From Glycine soja (taxonomy: Eukaryota > Streptophyta > Magnoliopsida > Fabales > Fabaceae), in contig NC_041016.1 in NCBI RefSeq assembly GCF_004193775.1, forward strand, positions 43,015,522 to 43,079,521: a DNA stretch of 64,000 bases, written 5' to 3'. A program made the position numbers and the translations under genes. The first letter of the stretch is position 1, and each line of letters begins with the position of its first letter. Shown here piece by piece: positions 49,329 through 61,777 of this stretch. The notes beneath the pieces are model-generated. The model made no database searches, was not told where the DNA came from, and worked only from the letters and a program-made list of their open reading frames with translations.

Positions 49329-50157
49329 GTGCGACATGAAGACATTGATAGCAATATGGGGGGAGTTCCCATCAGGCAACAACGGTTCTGCCTGACCCTA
49401 CTTAAGCATGCATATTATGTCAGTGAAGACTTGGTGTGAAGCCTTGGAGCTTACGTTAGAAGAGCAAAAGGCCCGGGGCTAGGGTGAGCTGAGGGGGGAC
49501 AGCGTAAGTGAGCGAATGTGTGTAAGCCCAGTCAAACATGACTGTTCTAGGCGGGGCGGGCCACCCACCTTCGAATGGTGTTGGTCCTACGGACCGTGAA
49601 TGGATTCGCCTCTGGCCTCTGGGCACGTCGGAACCGCATGAGTTCACCGGGGTGGAGCACAGTCCGCCAAAATCGGCATAGGTTAGGTGCTATTGATGGA
49701 ACATGGTAAGCCTATCTTTCTCCATATGGAAGTGCTGCGGGCACATAGAGATGTGGGTAGAGGAAGTCTCAAAAAACGAAGGCCGAGCTGTAGGTCACGT
49801 GACCTGCACCGAGTTGGTGGCTGACTGGGCTTTTTCCTTGATCAAAGCAGATCAGCTCGCCGCCTTCTTGTTATCAAAAAGTCGGTCGAATCGGGCGGAA
49901 CGTCGAATGAAATAGGTAGCCGGGTTCTCTTTTTACAACCCTTTTCTTTTGATATGATAGGCCCGGCCACCTTCCCCCTATCCCTTATGTTTAGGAGCGG
50001 GATCCGCCCAAGAACGACCAGTCCTGTGGTGGTACGGAAGGCACGGACTCCGCGAACGTCCCGCGCCCCCTTTACTAATAAAGGAAAGAAAGCCTCAACC
50101 AGAACCACATTCCTTTTGCGTGCGGATGTAGCTAAGTGTCTGACTCTATTGGTCAAC
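49329..50157 (+). other. start of nad7 group II intron 3, truncated at NUMT edge
   Basis: It begins GTGCGACATGAAG and runs as GC-rich sequence until CTGACTCTATTGGTCAAC, after which AT-rich nuclear DNA (TAATAATAAAATTAG) resumes. No exon 4 follows, so the mitochondrial segment was cut inside this intron. Confidence 0.75.
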
Positions 50158-51159
50158 AATAATAATAAAATTAGTAATAAAAAAAATAAAAAATTTATAT
50201 AATAAATTAATTTGGAATCTTTTTTTAACATAACAATGGTCGACGTTGAACCACTTGGGTCCCGTGCGAGCAGACACGGCGTGGAGACCGTGCGAAACAA
50301 CTTGCATCAGCGGCAAATTTACACAAGGGGGCTTCTTTTAAAAACATTTTACGTAACATAGTCTCTTTTAAAAGAAATTACAAGGGGGTCTCTTCTGTAC
50401 GTGGGTGCCGCCATTAATAATGGCAGGGGATGCCGCTATTGGCAGCAGTGGGACAGGGGAGAAAAGTCATGCCGCCATTGGTGCTGGCGGGACATGCCTA
50501 CGTGGGCAGTCCCGCCATTGGAGCTGGCGGGATAGGCTTTGTTTTCCTTGGCTAGATTGCATCGTCTGATCCATGTATAATAGTTTACAGGCATAAATTT
50601 GTAACGAGAATACTATGTATAGGAAAATCCACCCGAAAGTGAAACATCCCCCGTGTCTCGAGGTGGCAAAATATCTGGGTCTTTGGACAGAGAACAGAGA
50701 AATAGAATAGATAAAAATAAAAAAAGAGAAATATATTAAAAACATATATTTTAACACATTCTTTTGGACACGCTTAAAAATAAGTAAAAATATATATTAA
50801 AAAAATAAAGTGAAAAATAATGATATTGTGTTGAAGAAAAAATAATAGAAACATGAATAAAAATAAGCGAGTCCCAACAATTTTAATAGAATTCCCTCCT
50901 CAATCACTTGTAACAAATACCAACACTAATACCTGTCTGCTGTAAATTGTTTGTCTCGGTCAGCCTAAATATATATTTACATTATACCTTTTTTTTAGTT
51001 CTTACCTATTTCTTTCTTCTCTAATTATTTATCTTCTATTTTCATGCATTTTATTTCTCTCCCCCACAACCATACAGACCATAAATTGTAGATCCAAATC
51101 ATGTTAAGGAATTTTTAACCCAACTCGCGTAGGTTTATCTTTGGTGAAGTTCAAACCAA

Positions 51160-54100
51160 TCATGCAACCAACAACAACAACAACAATAACGCCTTATCCC
51201 ACTAGGTGGGGTCGGCTACATGGATCAACTTCCGCCATAATGTTCTATCAAGTACCATACTTCTATCCAAATCATTAAGTTCGAGATCCTTTTTGATAAC
51301 CTCTCTTATAGTCTTTTTGGGTCTTCCTCTGCCTCGAATTGTTTGTCTTCTCTCCATCTGGTCTACTCTCCTCACTACAGAGTCTATCGGTCTTCTCTCT
51401 ACATGCCCAAACCACCTAAGTCTATTTTCCACCATCTTCTCTACAATAGGCGTTACTCCAACCCTCTCTCTAATAGCTTCGTTTCTAATTTTATCCTGTC
51501 GAGTCTTACCACACATCCACCGCAACATCCTCATCTCCGCTACACCTACTTTATTCTCATGTTGGCTCTTGACCGCCCAACATTCTGTTCCATACAAAAT
51601 CGCCGGTCTTACCGCAGTCCGATAAAACTTTCCCTTTAGCTTGATCGGTACCTTTGCATCACATAACACCCCCGATGCTTTTCTCCATTTCATCCATCCT
51701 GCTTGAATGCGATGATTCACATCCCCTTCAATTTCCCCATCATCCTGTATTACAGACCCAAGATATTTAAACCGTGTGACTTGAGGGATAATATGGTCTC
51801 CTATTTTCACCTCTGAGTTAGAAACCCTCCTTCTTTTGTTGAACTTACATTCCATATACTCCGATTTGCTTCTGCTTAGGCGAAAGCCATGTGTTTCTAG
51901 AGCTCGTCTCCAAGTTTCCAACCTCTCATTCAACTCCTCCCTCGACTCTCCAAGGAGGACTATGTCATCTGCAAAAAGCATGTATCTCGGCGCTATCTCT
52001 TGGATTTGTTCCGTGAGGACATCCAGAATTAAGGTAAAAAGGTAGGAGCTAAGGGTTGACCCTTGATGTAAACCAATTGTGATGGGAAAATCGTCTGACT
52101 CTCCGCCCTGTGTCCTAACACTAGTCGATACCCTATCATACATATCTTGGATAGCTCGAATATATGCAACCCTAACCCCTTTCTTCTCTAGAGCTTTCCA
52201 CAAAATCTCTCTAGGCACTCTATCATACGCTTTCTCCAAGTCAATAAAAATCAAGTGCAAGTCTTGTTGGGCCATGCGATATTGCTCCATCACCCGCCGT
52301 AATAAATAAATCGCTTCCATGGTCGACCTTCCCGGCATGAAACCAAATTGATTCTCAGTAACTTGAGTCTCCTTTCTTAATCTCCGTTCGATCACTCTTT
52401 CCCATAATTTCATGGTATGACTCATGAGCTTGATTCCCCTATAATTTGCACAATTTTGTATATCCCCCTTGTTCTTATAGATTGGCACTAACGTGCTTCT
52501 CCTCTATTCCTCCGGCATGCGTTTTGACCTCATAATTTCGTTAAAGAGTTCGGTGAGCCACTCAAGACCTCTATCTCCAAGAGTTTTCCACACTTCAATA
52601 GGTATGTTGTCTGGCCCCACCGCCTTACCATTACTCATTCTTTTCAACGCTTCCTTTACTTCCTGTTTCTGAATCCGACGATAGTACTTATAGTTCCGGT
52701 CCTCTTCTCTTGTGTCTAGACTGCTACAGTCATATCCATATCCATCATTAAATAAGTTGTGGAAATACGCCTTCCACCTTTCCTTGATATCTTTTTCATG
52801 CACTAAGACTTTGCCTTCTTCATCCTTAACACACTTTACTAGATCCAAATCTCTAGTCTTCCTCTCTCTACCCTTAGCAAGCCTATATATAGATCTTTCT
52901 CCGTCCCTGGTTCCTAGAGCTTGGTATAGTCCGTCAAAAGCTTGGGCTCTTGCCTCACTCACCGCCTTTTTGGTTTCATTTCTAGCTATCTTATACTTAT
53001 CCCAAGTTTCAGAATTTCTACACCTAGACCACTCCTTGAAACACTCCTTTTTTACTCTAACTTTGCTCTGAACATTTTCATTCCACCACCACGATTCTTT
53101 ACCCCTAGGTCCAAAACCTCTAGATTCACCCAACGTCTCTTTAGCCACTTTAATAATCTCTTGGGACATCTTGTTCCACATATCATTTGCACTTCCTTGT
53201 GATTGTCCACACCAACCCTCCCATATCTTTTGTTGGAAGATTCCTTGTTTCTCACCCTTCAAGTGCCACCATTTGATCCTTGGTGCTACCATAGGACTTC
53301 TTCTCTTTGCCCTATCTCTAATTCTTACATCCATAACCAAAACTCTATGTTGGGTAGTCAAGCTCTCTCCCGGGATAACTTTACAGTTCAAGCAATACTT
53401 CCTATCAGACTTCCTGATAAGGAAGAAATCTATCTGAGAACATGTCCCTCCACTTTTGTAAGTGATAAGATGTTCCTCTCTTTTCTTAAACCATGTATTG
53501 GCTATAGAAAGATCCAAAGCCTCCGAAAACTCCAAGATGGATTTACCCTCCCCATTCATTTCCCCTAGGCCAAAACCCCCATGCACCCCCTCAAAACCTC
53601 TAGCCACGCTACCTACATGTCCATTGAGATCCCCTCCTAGGAACACTTTCTCTCCTTGGGGTATATCCTGAAGTACCCCTTCTAGATCCTCCCAAAATTT
53701 TACCTTAAAGTGTTCTGCTAACCCAACCTGAGGTGCGTACCCACTAATAACATTAAAGGTGTCCTGTCCCACTACCAATTTTAAGACTATGATACGATCT
53801 CCTACTCTTCTTACATCCACGACATCCTTCTTCCACTCCTTGTCCACAATAATCCCTACCCCATTTCTTGATCTGATTTTTCCCGTATACCACAGCTTAA
53901 ATCCCGAGTTGTCTAATTCTTTCGCTTTTTCACCTGTCCACTTAGTTTCTTGTAGGCACATAAAATTGATCTTCCTCCTCACCATAACATCCACTATTTC
54001 CATAGATTTTCCAGTAAGTGTGCCTATATTCCATGTACCAAAGCGAATCCTCCTGTCATGAACTAGCTTCTTTACCCACACTCGTTCACGAAAATGTGGG

Positions 54101-54290
54101 AACCCTTGCTTACTTTTCACTACATCCGGGCGGCAATGCAGCGGCCCTTGCTCTTTTGACACTGTACTCGAGCCATACAGCGCGTTGCTTCCGGGCAACG
54201 ACCTAACATTCACATTATTACGTAATTGATCCATGTCATAGAGATTCGACAAAGTTTAACGTTGGCTGTCGAAAGCCTAACACAACAACT
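51160..54290 (-). mobile_element. RTE-type LINE, near full length
   Basis: On the minus strand it runs from about 54290 to a simple-repeat 3' tail, (GTT)n, at 51166-51190, preceded by GATCCATGTAGCCGACCCCA, a familiar 3' end of plant RTE LINEs. It carries one ORF with endonuclease and reverse transcriptase. Target duplications were not found, so the 5' limit is approximate. It sits inside the MULE. Confidence 0.85.
51202..54252 (-). pseudogene. LINE ORF: APE endonuclease plus reverse transcriptase, one stop codon
   Basis: A single reading frame of ~1,017 codons is interrupted only by TAG at 52506-52504 (MPEE-stop-RRSTLVPI; Trp is usual there). The N-terminal AP-endonuclease-like domain shows RFGTWNIGTLTG, CLQETKW, GYAPQVG, GGDLNGHVG, TCSQIDFFLI and TTQHRVLVMD. 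After the stop, the reverse transcriptase shows YKNKGDIQNCANYRGIKLMS, FGFMPGRSTMEAI, LIFIDLEKAYDRVPRE, GLHQGSTLSSYLF and catalytic FADDIVLL, then RFKYLGSVI and a C-terminal RLRWFGHVERRP region. Host-like function none; it is the replication protein of the element. With one nonsense change the insertion is probably young. Confidence 0.9.
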
Positions 54291-54899
54291 ATTTTTTTGA
54301 GTTGAATAATAGCATTACTTTTGGGCCAGCTGGCCTAATAGATATCGAAGCTCAAACTAGGTTGGCCCAAATCCAGGGAGATAGCACTTTGTTGCATTAC
54401 TTCAGTCATCACGCTTCAGTCCCATCAGGCTGCATCAAAAAAACAAAGCCTATCCCGCCAGCTCCAATGGCGGGACTGCCCACGTAGGCATGTCCCGCTA
54501 GCACCAATGGCGGCATGGCTTTTCTCACTCCTACTCAGTCCTATCCCGCCAGTACGAATGACAGTTTAGGCTGAGTCTCGCTGCTGCCAATAGCGGCATC
54601 CCCTGTCCCGCCATTATCTCTAGCGGTTCCAAGCTTCACGCCATTGTTAATGGTGACACCCACGTACAAAAGAGACCCCCCTTGGAATTTCTTTTAAAAG
54701 AGACCCTGTTACGTAAAATGTTTTTAAAAGAAGTCCCCTTGTGTAAATTTGCCTGCATCAGCCATCACATTTCTCAAGCAGCTTGGAGACAGTGCGAGAC
54801 TGCAACAACTTGTGGTATATAAACCAGTTCGGGTTAAATTGAGTATAGTATCATTCAAATTAATAATTTATTGATAAATACATAATTAATTTTCTATAA

Positions 54900-55495
54900 T
54901 TTTGAATAGATCCATTTAAAGTTCAGCTTTTGTATGGAGAGCATCATTTACTAGATAGAATAAAAACTAAAACCAACATGCAAAGGAGAAATATTAATTA
55001 TGATGGACACCGAAGATATTTTATGCCCATTTTGTTGTCAAGAGGAGGAACTTACATCTCACCTTTTGTTTCCGTGCTCTTTATCTATTTGGAAACAATG
55101 CTACAAATGGTTGGGGTTGCAAGTATTGATGCCAAAGGAGTTTAGGAATAAATTTCTACAACACTTCTTCTATAGTGTCACAGGAGAAGAACTCGAAAGA
55201 GCTTGATGGGTTACATGGTTTTCCTCGGTATGATCTCTATTGTTGTAGAGAAATAATATTATTTTCAAAATAAAAGTTAGGGTGCTAATTTTGATTATGT
55301 GATGGAGTTAATTAAATTTATATCTTAGTCATGGTTAAATGTTAAGGCAAATCATTTTTCTTTCTTTTTTTGATTGGTCTAACGAATATTTGTTGTGTAA
55401 GAAAGCCTTGTAAGAATTTTGTCGATCACTTGTATATGAATGGAGTATCCCTTGTACCCTTATCTAATATAATATGCCTTTGCTAATAAATAAAG
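54900..55495 (+). mobile_element. 3'-truncated-type LINE fragment with zf-RVT domain
   Basis: A 68-codon frame at 55000-55206 reads CPFCCQEEELTSHLLFPCSL and SIWKQCYKWLGL, the zinc-binding motif (CPFC…H…C) found at the C terminus of plant L1 reverse transcriptases. It continues after stops with WVTWFSS, RNNIIFK and SWLNVKANHFSFSF. The 3' end GTACCCTTATCTAATATAAT with AATAAATAAAGAAAAAA resembles a LINE tail. It is a different lineage from the RTE element. Confidence 0.75.
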
Positions 55496-55499
55496 AAAA

Positions 55500-56740
55500 A
55501 ACTTTCCTAGTATATGTCATTTAAATAACAACGGACACTAAAAAAAGGATAAGTGACAAGCTAACCAAAATCGGTGTCTTCTGCAAACCCTCCCAGAAAG
55601 ATTGTATGCCTACTTTAGCAAATTAATTGCAGCATTTATGAATAATCGTGAAAGAAAAGATAAACTAAAATGGGCCAGGGCTCTGTGAAGTTGGTTTTCC
55701 GGTCCCCCTCAATTTTACTTTACTTCTACTGGGAGTTTCTATTAATCTCACTCCCATTGGTCCCTATTAAGGTACAGGAGGTGTAAACAAGATATAAAAA
55801 AAAACATATTTTCATTTTAAGTTTTATACACAGAAATATGTTTCCTATTTTATACACACTCCTTGTATTACAATCAAAATGTGTATTTCTGTTATAATAT
55901 TAAGGGATGCATATAAAATATTCAACAAAAACATATTTTCAGGTATAAAATCTGTTGTATAATTTTTTTCGCAATCCTTTTCTATACAACGAAAATATGT
56001 TTTGTTAGGTATTTTTCATGAAAAATTAATTGTAGAAACAAGTTACCTTTTGTACAACAAAATATTAATTAAAAAAATATTGAGCATTATTAAAAATGAT
56101 AAATTATATGACAGTTAATTTGATTACTTTAAAAACGATAACTTGCATTTATAATTATAAAAAATCATAAAAACAAAAAAAAAACAAAATGAAAATATAA
56201 TTCTATGCTCTATGTCAAGATACACAATAAAATCGTATTTTTGTTTTTTAAAGGATAAAATATGTGTTTTATCCTTGCAAAATAGGTAAAGTTCAAACTT
56301 AGTTCTTCAAAAAAAAAAAAAAATTCGTTCCTTGTCCTTGTAAAAGTACAATTTATAACTTATTGGGTCAGAGTAAAGTTCAATTATATATGAACTTGTG
56401 ATTTTAAATTTAAATTTTAAAATATGATTGGAGTTTAAAAATCGCCATAAAATTACAAACCCTTTTCCCAATACAAGAAACAACACTTTAGTGTTGGCAA
56501 AAAACTGACACTAACAGGAAAATGTCGGTGCTAAACAAAAATAAAACTAGGCCATAAACCCTTTCCACAATGCCAAAATTTTGTGGTCACCATGGACACA
56601 ACCTCCTTCCTCCTCAATGACTTTCTTGCACTATTGAACCCTAGTCATGCTTGTTTTTTGAAATGTCATATTAGTCATCGGGAGTAATCTCACACCCTCA
56701 CTCAAGAATATGGTCACGTTGGCAAAACAACTCGCAACCC
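55500..56740. other. AT-rich non-coding DNA with one arm of a long imperfect inverted repeat
   Basis: No supported gene. 56200-56480 is similar in reverse complement to about 60240-60500 (shared blocks AATAAAATCGTATTTTTG, AGGTAAAGTTCAAACTTAGT and AAATTTAAATTTTAAAATATG), so the LTR-containing interval between them may lie in a larger element. A short C-rich stretch 56580-56650 could encode MDTTSFLLNDFLALLNPSH but has no support. Confidence 0.4.
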
Positions 56741-57069
56741 AGCTATAACACCTTGAGATATTATAAATTATATATCGATGTTTAATTGTATTTATTGTGT
56801 TGTTTGACTATATGATAGACTTGAACGAGTTGAAGTATGCCTTGAACTAGTCATGTGTGAATTTCTTGATATAGATGCTGAATTATGTGGAGTTTTGTTG
56901 AGCTAAGTTGAAAGTATGAGATTTTAGATTTTACCAAAACCTAGTTCAATGAAATCCTGATACCGGATTCGTTAACCGTTGAATCATCTTCAAATTTTGT
57001 CTAGATATCCCTAAGATACGTTTCTACAGTCTGACCGTTGGGATCTGTAAAATAACAACTTTAGTTCTC

Positions 57070-57295
57070 CCGCTAAGCGAGAATGGCGCGCTAAGCACAA
57101 TTCCAACCGAGGGGAATTGCGCTAAGCGGCCCAAAGCTGCGCTAAGCCCATTTTCAACCAAGAGGAAGTGCGCTGAGCTCCCAAAGGGTGCGCTAAGCGA
57201 GCCCTAGTGCAGAAGGGGCTGCACTAAGCCTAAATCCTTGCGCTAAGCGGAAGAAGTGGACTTCGGCTTAACGAGACAGACCCGCTAAGCGAAAG
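57070..57295. repeat. dispersed GCGCTAAGCG motif cluster in the LTR
   Basis: About nine copies of (G)CGCTAAGC or its variants are spaced 10-35 nt apart, mostly in the same orientation. They are embedded in variable sequence rather than forming a strict tandem array. Confidence 0.85.
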
Positions 57296-58030
57296 TTGCA
57301 GGTTATAAATATGTCCTTAGCGGGAAAAACACGATTTTCACTCTTCTCTTCCCCCAAAAAGTCTCCCAAACCCTAAAACCTTATTTTCCACCACCCAAGA
57401 CCACTGGTGGCCACCGTGAGCCGCCATTGCTTGCCGTTGGACCCCCACACTAAGAGGAACACTTTAATCGAAGCAGAATCCTCAGAATCCTCCTCGAAGA
57501 TTCGATGGAGAAAATCCTTCAATCCTCAATTTCATAGTTTTTCTGAGGTAATCTTGACTTCTAAGCCTTCTCCTAACTAGTTTGAGTTCCTCTTAGTGTC
57601 TCTTATGTGTTGGGTATTGTAATAGGGTGTTTTTACACTTCCTTTGAAAAACCCTAGAGAATGAGACATTGTAAAAGTTATCTTTTTATAACATTGAGGT
57701 TGTTTTTGTGGCATTCACTGAACCCTGGTCACATTGGTGTGATTGAAATTTCAAAAAGATTTTTCTTTTCTGTAGAGCCTGAAATACCCCTCAACCCTTT
57801 ATGTTTTGACAGTGGTATTTGACCCCAAATGTTGCCTTTGACCTTGTTTTTGAAATCCATACTAAATTCCTTTTGTTTTGGTGTAATAGAGACTTGCATT
57901 GGACCGACAAGCGCGAACGAGAGAGAGACCTCTAAGTGATGCAAAGAGGAACTGACGGAGAGCTCACGATAGGTGAGGGGAGTTATTATAAAATTTACCG
58001 TTTTGACACCATAGTTAGGGTCAGGGAACC

Positions 58031-58039
58031 TAGCTATGA

Positions 58040-58107
<68 letters not shown>
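58031..58107. repeat. (AT)n microsatellite
   Basis: About 38 AT units, the longest AT tract in the window. Confidence 0.95.
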
Positions 58108-58110
<3 letters not shown>

Positions 58111-58499
58111 TATCCCTGTTGCATGTTGATTTTCTTTCAAGAAAACTATGTTTTTAACGAATGGGATGCGATATATCTATTGTTGATGAATAACATTATT
58201 GTTTATTAAACTTGTGTTGTTTAAAGACCTAGGGAGTGTGAACCTCAGGCATGGAAAATATATTTACATGCAGAATGCGACTCATTGTTGATGTTGCTAT
58301 TGGTGACTTCAATTGATATGTGGTGATGTTTATATTTATGATGACGTTGTTAATAAAGACCATGTCAACATGAATTGATGGTATTGTTGATGATTATGTG
58401 AACATGAAATGAGGTTTTTGTTGTTGTTGATAACGTCATTGAGACGAGATGATGTCTATGTTAAGAATGATGTGAAAATGGAATGTTGATTGATGTTGG

Positions 58500-58745
58500 A
58501 AATGCTTTGGCATGTGCATGTTGTGTATGTTCGTGGGGGGCGAAGTGCACTGACCTTCCAGGGTTTTTGACACTTGCTTTAGGCCACGTTCATACATTGG
58601 ATGTTGTGTATGTTCGTGGGGGGGGGGGGGGGGGGCGAAGTGCACTGATCTTCCATGGTCTTTGGCACTTGCTTTGGGCCACGTTCATACATCGTATGTA
58701 GTGTATGTTCATGGGGGGTAAGTGCACTAACCTTGTCGGATGGCC
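58500..58745. repeat. ~105-bp tandem repeat with a G-run
   Basis: Three diverged units share GTGTATGTTCGTGGGGGGCG, AAGTGCACTGA.CTTCCA and GGCCACGTTCATACAT. The middle unit has an 18-nt G run (58617-58634). A separate ~30-bp repeat, GGATGATGAGTAATT, is present about four times at 59148-59240. Confidence 0.85.
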
Positions 58746-59683
58746 CAGACGTGGGTGACAAGCGTGGTTAAAGAATCTAAGTATTTCTGAGGGGATTCTT
58801 AGACGCTTTAATTGGTCCATGGTCTTTGGCACTGCTTTTGGCCATGTTCATAGCTCATACGACACAAGAAATAACATAACTGTGGCAGAGTGTACTTTGT
58901 ACTGAGGGGGCTTGTCACCTGGTAGGGAACTCCTTTTGGCCTCAGACTGATCACTTATGAGGGGGCAGTTATGTGCACAACCGGGTGGTCTTGACGAACT
59001 CTGCATGGTTTCCTAAGTGAGAGTGTCGTGTGGACACGCTTAAGCTATTTCCTGGGATTTGGTTGTTGGTACGTACCACATTGCATCTGAGAGTTGAGTC
59101 AGGTGCATGCATCATTATGTGCAGTCTTGATTGGATCCATGGATGGATGATGAGTAATTGTTGAGTATGGATGATGAGTAATTTTTTAATATGGATGATG
59201 AGTAATTGTTGAATGTGGACAATGAACAATTGTTGGATGTGAGTGTTGGATAATGAAGGTTATGTGAGCTCATGATGTTTGCTTATGTTTTCTTGCTAAT
59301 TGTGATTATTTGGATTTAACATTGGCTCTTGTTATAATAAACTCACCCTTGCAATTTTGTATCATGTGGTTGATATATACCTGTGATGATAGCGAACCTT
59401 GTTCGTTGGAGCAGAATGACAACAGTAGGGTGCGGGGATGAGATTCTGTGGGGAAGCCGTCAAGCTGACGTGATGACGTTAGGATTATTTTGGGGAGAGA
59501 GTTGTGTTTTGTTAATCAACTCCTCCATAGTGGTTCATGATTTCTTTTGTTGGATTAAGGATGTAAATCACAGATTTAATTATATCTACGAATTGGTTTA
59601 ATCTTCATTATGTGTATGATGTGTACTGAACTACTGTATTAATATTCATGTATTCGGTTAAACATTGGTGCGTGTTTGGGGAC

Positions 59684-59686
<3 letters not shown>

Positions 59687-59714
<28 letters not shown>
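59687..59714. repeat. (TG)n microsatellite
   Basis: About 14 TG units near the right end of the LTR. Confidence 0.95.
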
Positions 59715-59718
<4 letters not shown>

Positions 59719-59849
59719 TGTGAAATTCAAATTTACTATGATTTTCATAAGCAAAAATAATGGAGTTTTCACAAAAGAAAGAAAAAGAATTTAATTTTCC
59801 AGTTATTAGAGTGGTGATATCGTAGCGACGAAGCGAGTCGTTACACCAG

Positions 59850-61777
59850 TTGTGTTCCTCTCTCTTTTCTATGTTTCTCAAACTTTTCTCCCTTATCTCC
59901 CTACTCTTTTCCCTATTCTTCACTCTTGCTCCTCCTTCTCACACAATTGCATCGTCATGAATAAGATTCGCATCGCCCCTCGCCCTGCCATGATGACACT
60001 GTGTTCCTGTCTTTCTTCTCTCTCACATACCTTCTATACACTGTTGTTGGTTTTGGAGTTAGTGTACATGTGTATGATGCTTGTTAAATTGTAGTTGTGA
60101 TCAGAAGAAAGTGTTTTATGGATGAGGAGATTTTCAGATTGGAGGTCACGGTAGGCGATGCCCATGGAATGGAGGTGGTCCATTGAAAGTTACGAAGAAA
60201 ATGAAAATGGTTAGGGAAGAAAGTTTTTGTGGAAGTTTTTTTGCACTGTCATGATTTTTTAATCCTCAGAATCGTATTTTCAAATTTAAATTAAAAATTG
60301 TAGATTTGGATGTTATCGAACCTTGCTCCAAATAAAAAATGGCCAATTTTAATTTTATGACAACGAAAAATGGATGAAAATTTTTGCAAAGACTAAATCC
60401 AAACTTTACTTATTTTAAAAAAGACAAAAAATATATTTAGTCATTTTTAAAACCCAAAAGAAATACACAACGAAAATATGATTTTGTTGTATGTCTCAAT
60501 GAAGATCACAATAGAATTCTGATTTTGTTGTACTTTTTGTTTTAAAAAGTACAACGGAAATAAGAATTGTATATTTCAACGAAGATTATAACAAAATTGT
60601 GTTTTCATTATATATTTAATATGATGATGAGAAGAAGGCACATGTGAGAGGAAGGGGAAAGAAAGAGGAGTGAAGTGTTTAAACAAAATGATAAAATGAT
60701 GATTTTTTTAAAAAAAAGTTAAAATTTTATAGAGATTAATAACAATTTTGATAGAAACCAATATCATCAATTCCCTTTTTATACAGGCTAACATACTAGA
60801 TACACACAAGCCATTGAAGTAATCTAATATGTAGCTGTATTGAAAGCGATACTCAAAAGACAGATAAGAAATCTATGCATTCATAATGTCAAAATTATTA
60901 ATTGAAGATTAGCTAATTGTGTTAGACCTCAAACCACACCCTACCTACTTTTTCTATAGCAAAGCATACACGCAATATGAGAGAGAAAATGAAGTGGTCT
61001 TGTCTAGTGATTATCTACTAAATCTTAGGTTTAGGAATTCTTTGAAGGATTAAATTTTTAATTTAGAAACTACTCAGTTAATGTACATGTATAATAAATA
61101 AATTTTCTTTCCTCTATAATTAATTCAATCATTTATAGTCATGTTACGTTATTAAAGATGTTAGACAATCATAGCCTCAGCCTCAGCCTCAGAAAGTCCA
61201 AATTTTTAAAAATGGATCACTGCATTATCAAATATTAGTACATCAAACTTTATTCAGACAAGGGATTAAATTTAAAACCCATTTTTACCAGATTTAATTA
61301 ATTTTATATATCAACTTAATATAAATTATTGTTTTTCCCCTTGTATATATCACAAGTATTATTTACTGGAGATAAAAATCTCACTCGAGCTAATTGGTAG
61401 CGCCATTATAAATGATAAAATTTCTCTCTATATATATTAAAATATTACAATATCCTCACAAATAAATGCTGGGAATTCGGGATAACATCTACAGTACCAA
61501 CACTGGTTGGATATGGTGAAAGAGATAAGTCACCCATTTGAATTTTTGTTAAAAGAGTGTTCATATTTAATGTTCGACAGTGCTTCGAATAAAATTGCTT
61601 AAAAAAAGACATGTGAAAAAGAAAGTTTAACATCTACAGTCAAATGTGGAAAACAAGATAATACGATACTTATTTAGTCTAATTATGTAACATTCTTTAA
61701 ATAGTCAAATAAATCCACACCTTGAAGTATGTAAAGCTATGTGAAGATAAACGAAATAATTTTTTTTTGAAAATAAT
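59850..61777. other. non-coding DNA right of the LTR
   Basis: A C/T-rich stretch (59855-60080) may be the other half of whatever the LTR split, but no protein match is recognised. 60240-60620 is the second arm of the long imperfect inverted repeat. A (CAGCCT)n-like triplet CCTCAGCCTCAGCCTCAG lies near 61170. No genes. Confidence 0.4.

Larger units (their letters stand above)
50312..54753. mobile_element. Mutator-like element with long terminal inverted repeats
   Basis: The ends are GGCAAATTTACACAAGGGG and its complement CCTTGTGTAAATTTGCC. Inverted arms run about 50312-50545 and 54445-54753. A 9-bp target duplication TGCATCAGC lies at 50303-50311 and 54754-54762. Nine-bp duplications with long arms are typical of MULEs. 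Arms contain palindromic CCCGCCATTGGAGCTGGCGGG units; the right arm has ~75 bp extra. No MURA transposase was found, and the interior is mostly a LINE insertion plus ~600 bp of AT-rich DNA at 50550-51160. Confidence 0.85.
56741..59844. mobile_element. probable Ty3/gypsy-like solo LTR
   Basis: It starts TATAACACCTTGAGATATTA and ends CGAGTCGTTACA, close to the TGTAACACC…GTTACA ends of large plant gypsy LTRs. Flanks CCAGC (56736-56740) and CCAGT (59845-59849) fit a 5-bp target duplication with one change. There are no gag-pol frames, primer-binding site or second LTR. Inside are about nine CGCTAAGCG motifs (57070-57290), an (AT)n tract, a G-rich tandem repeat and a 30-bp repeat. Open frames in it are unsupported. 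Confidence 0.6.

Noticed and set aside
52712..54206. Several plus-strand frames opposite the LINE
   Set aside because: They are antisense shadows of the LINE ORF.
54302..54487. 61-codon frame at the right arm of the Mutator-like element
   Set aside because: It runs into the terminal inverted repeat and has no family resemblance.
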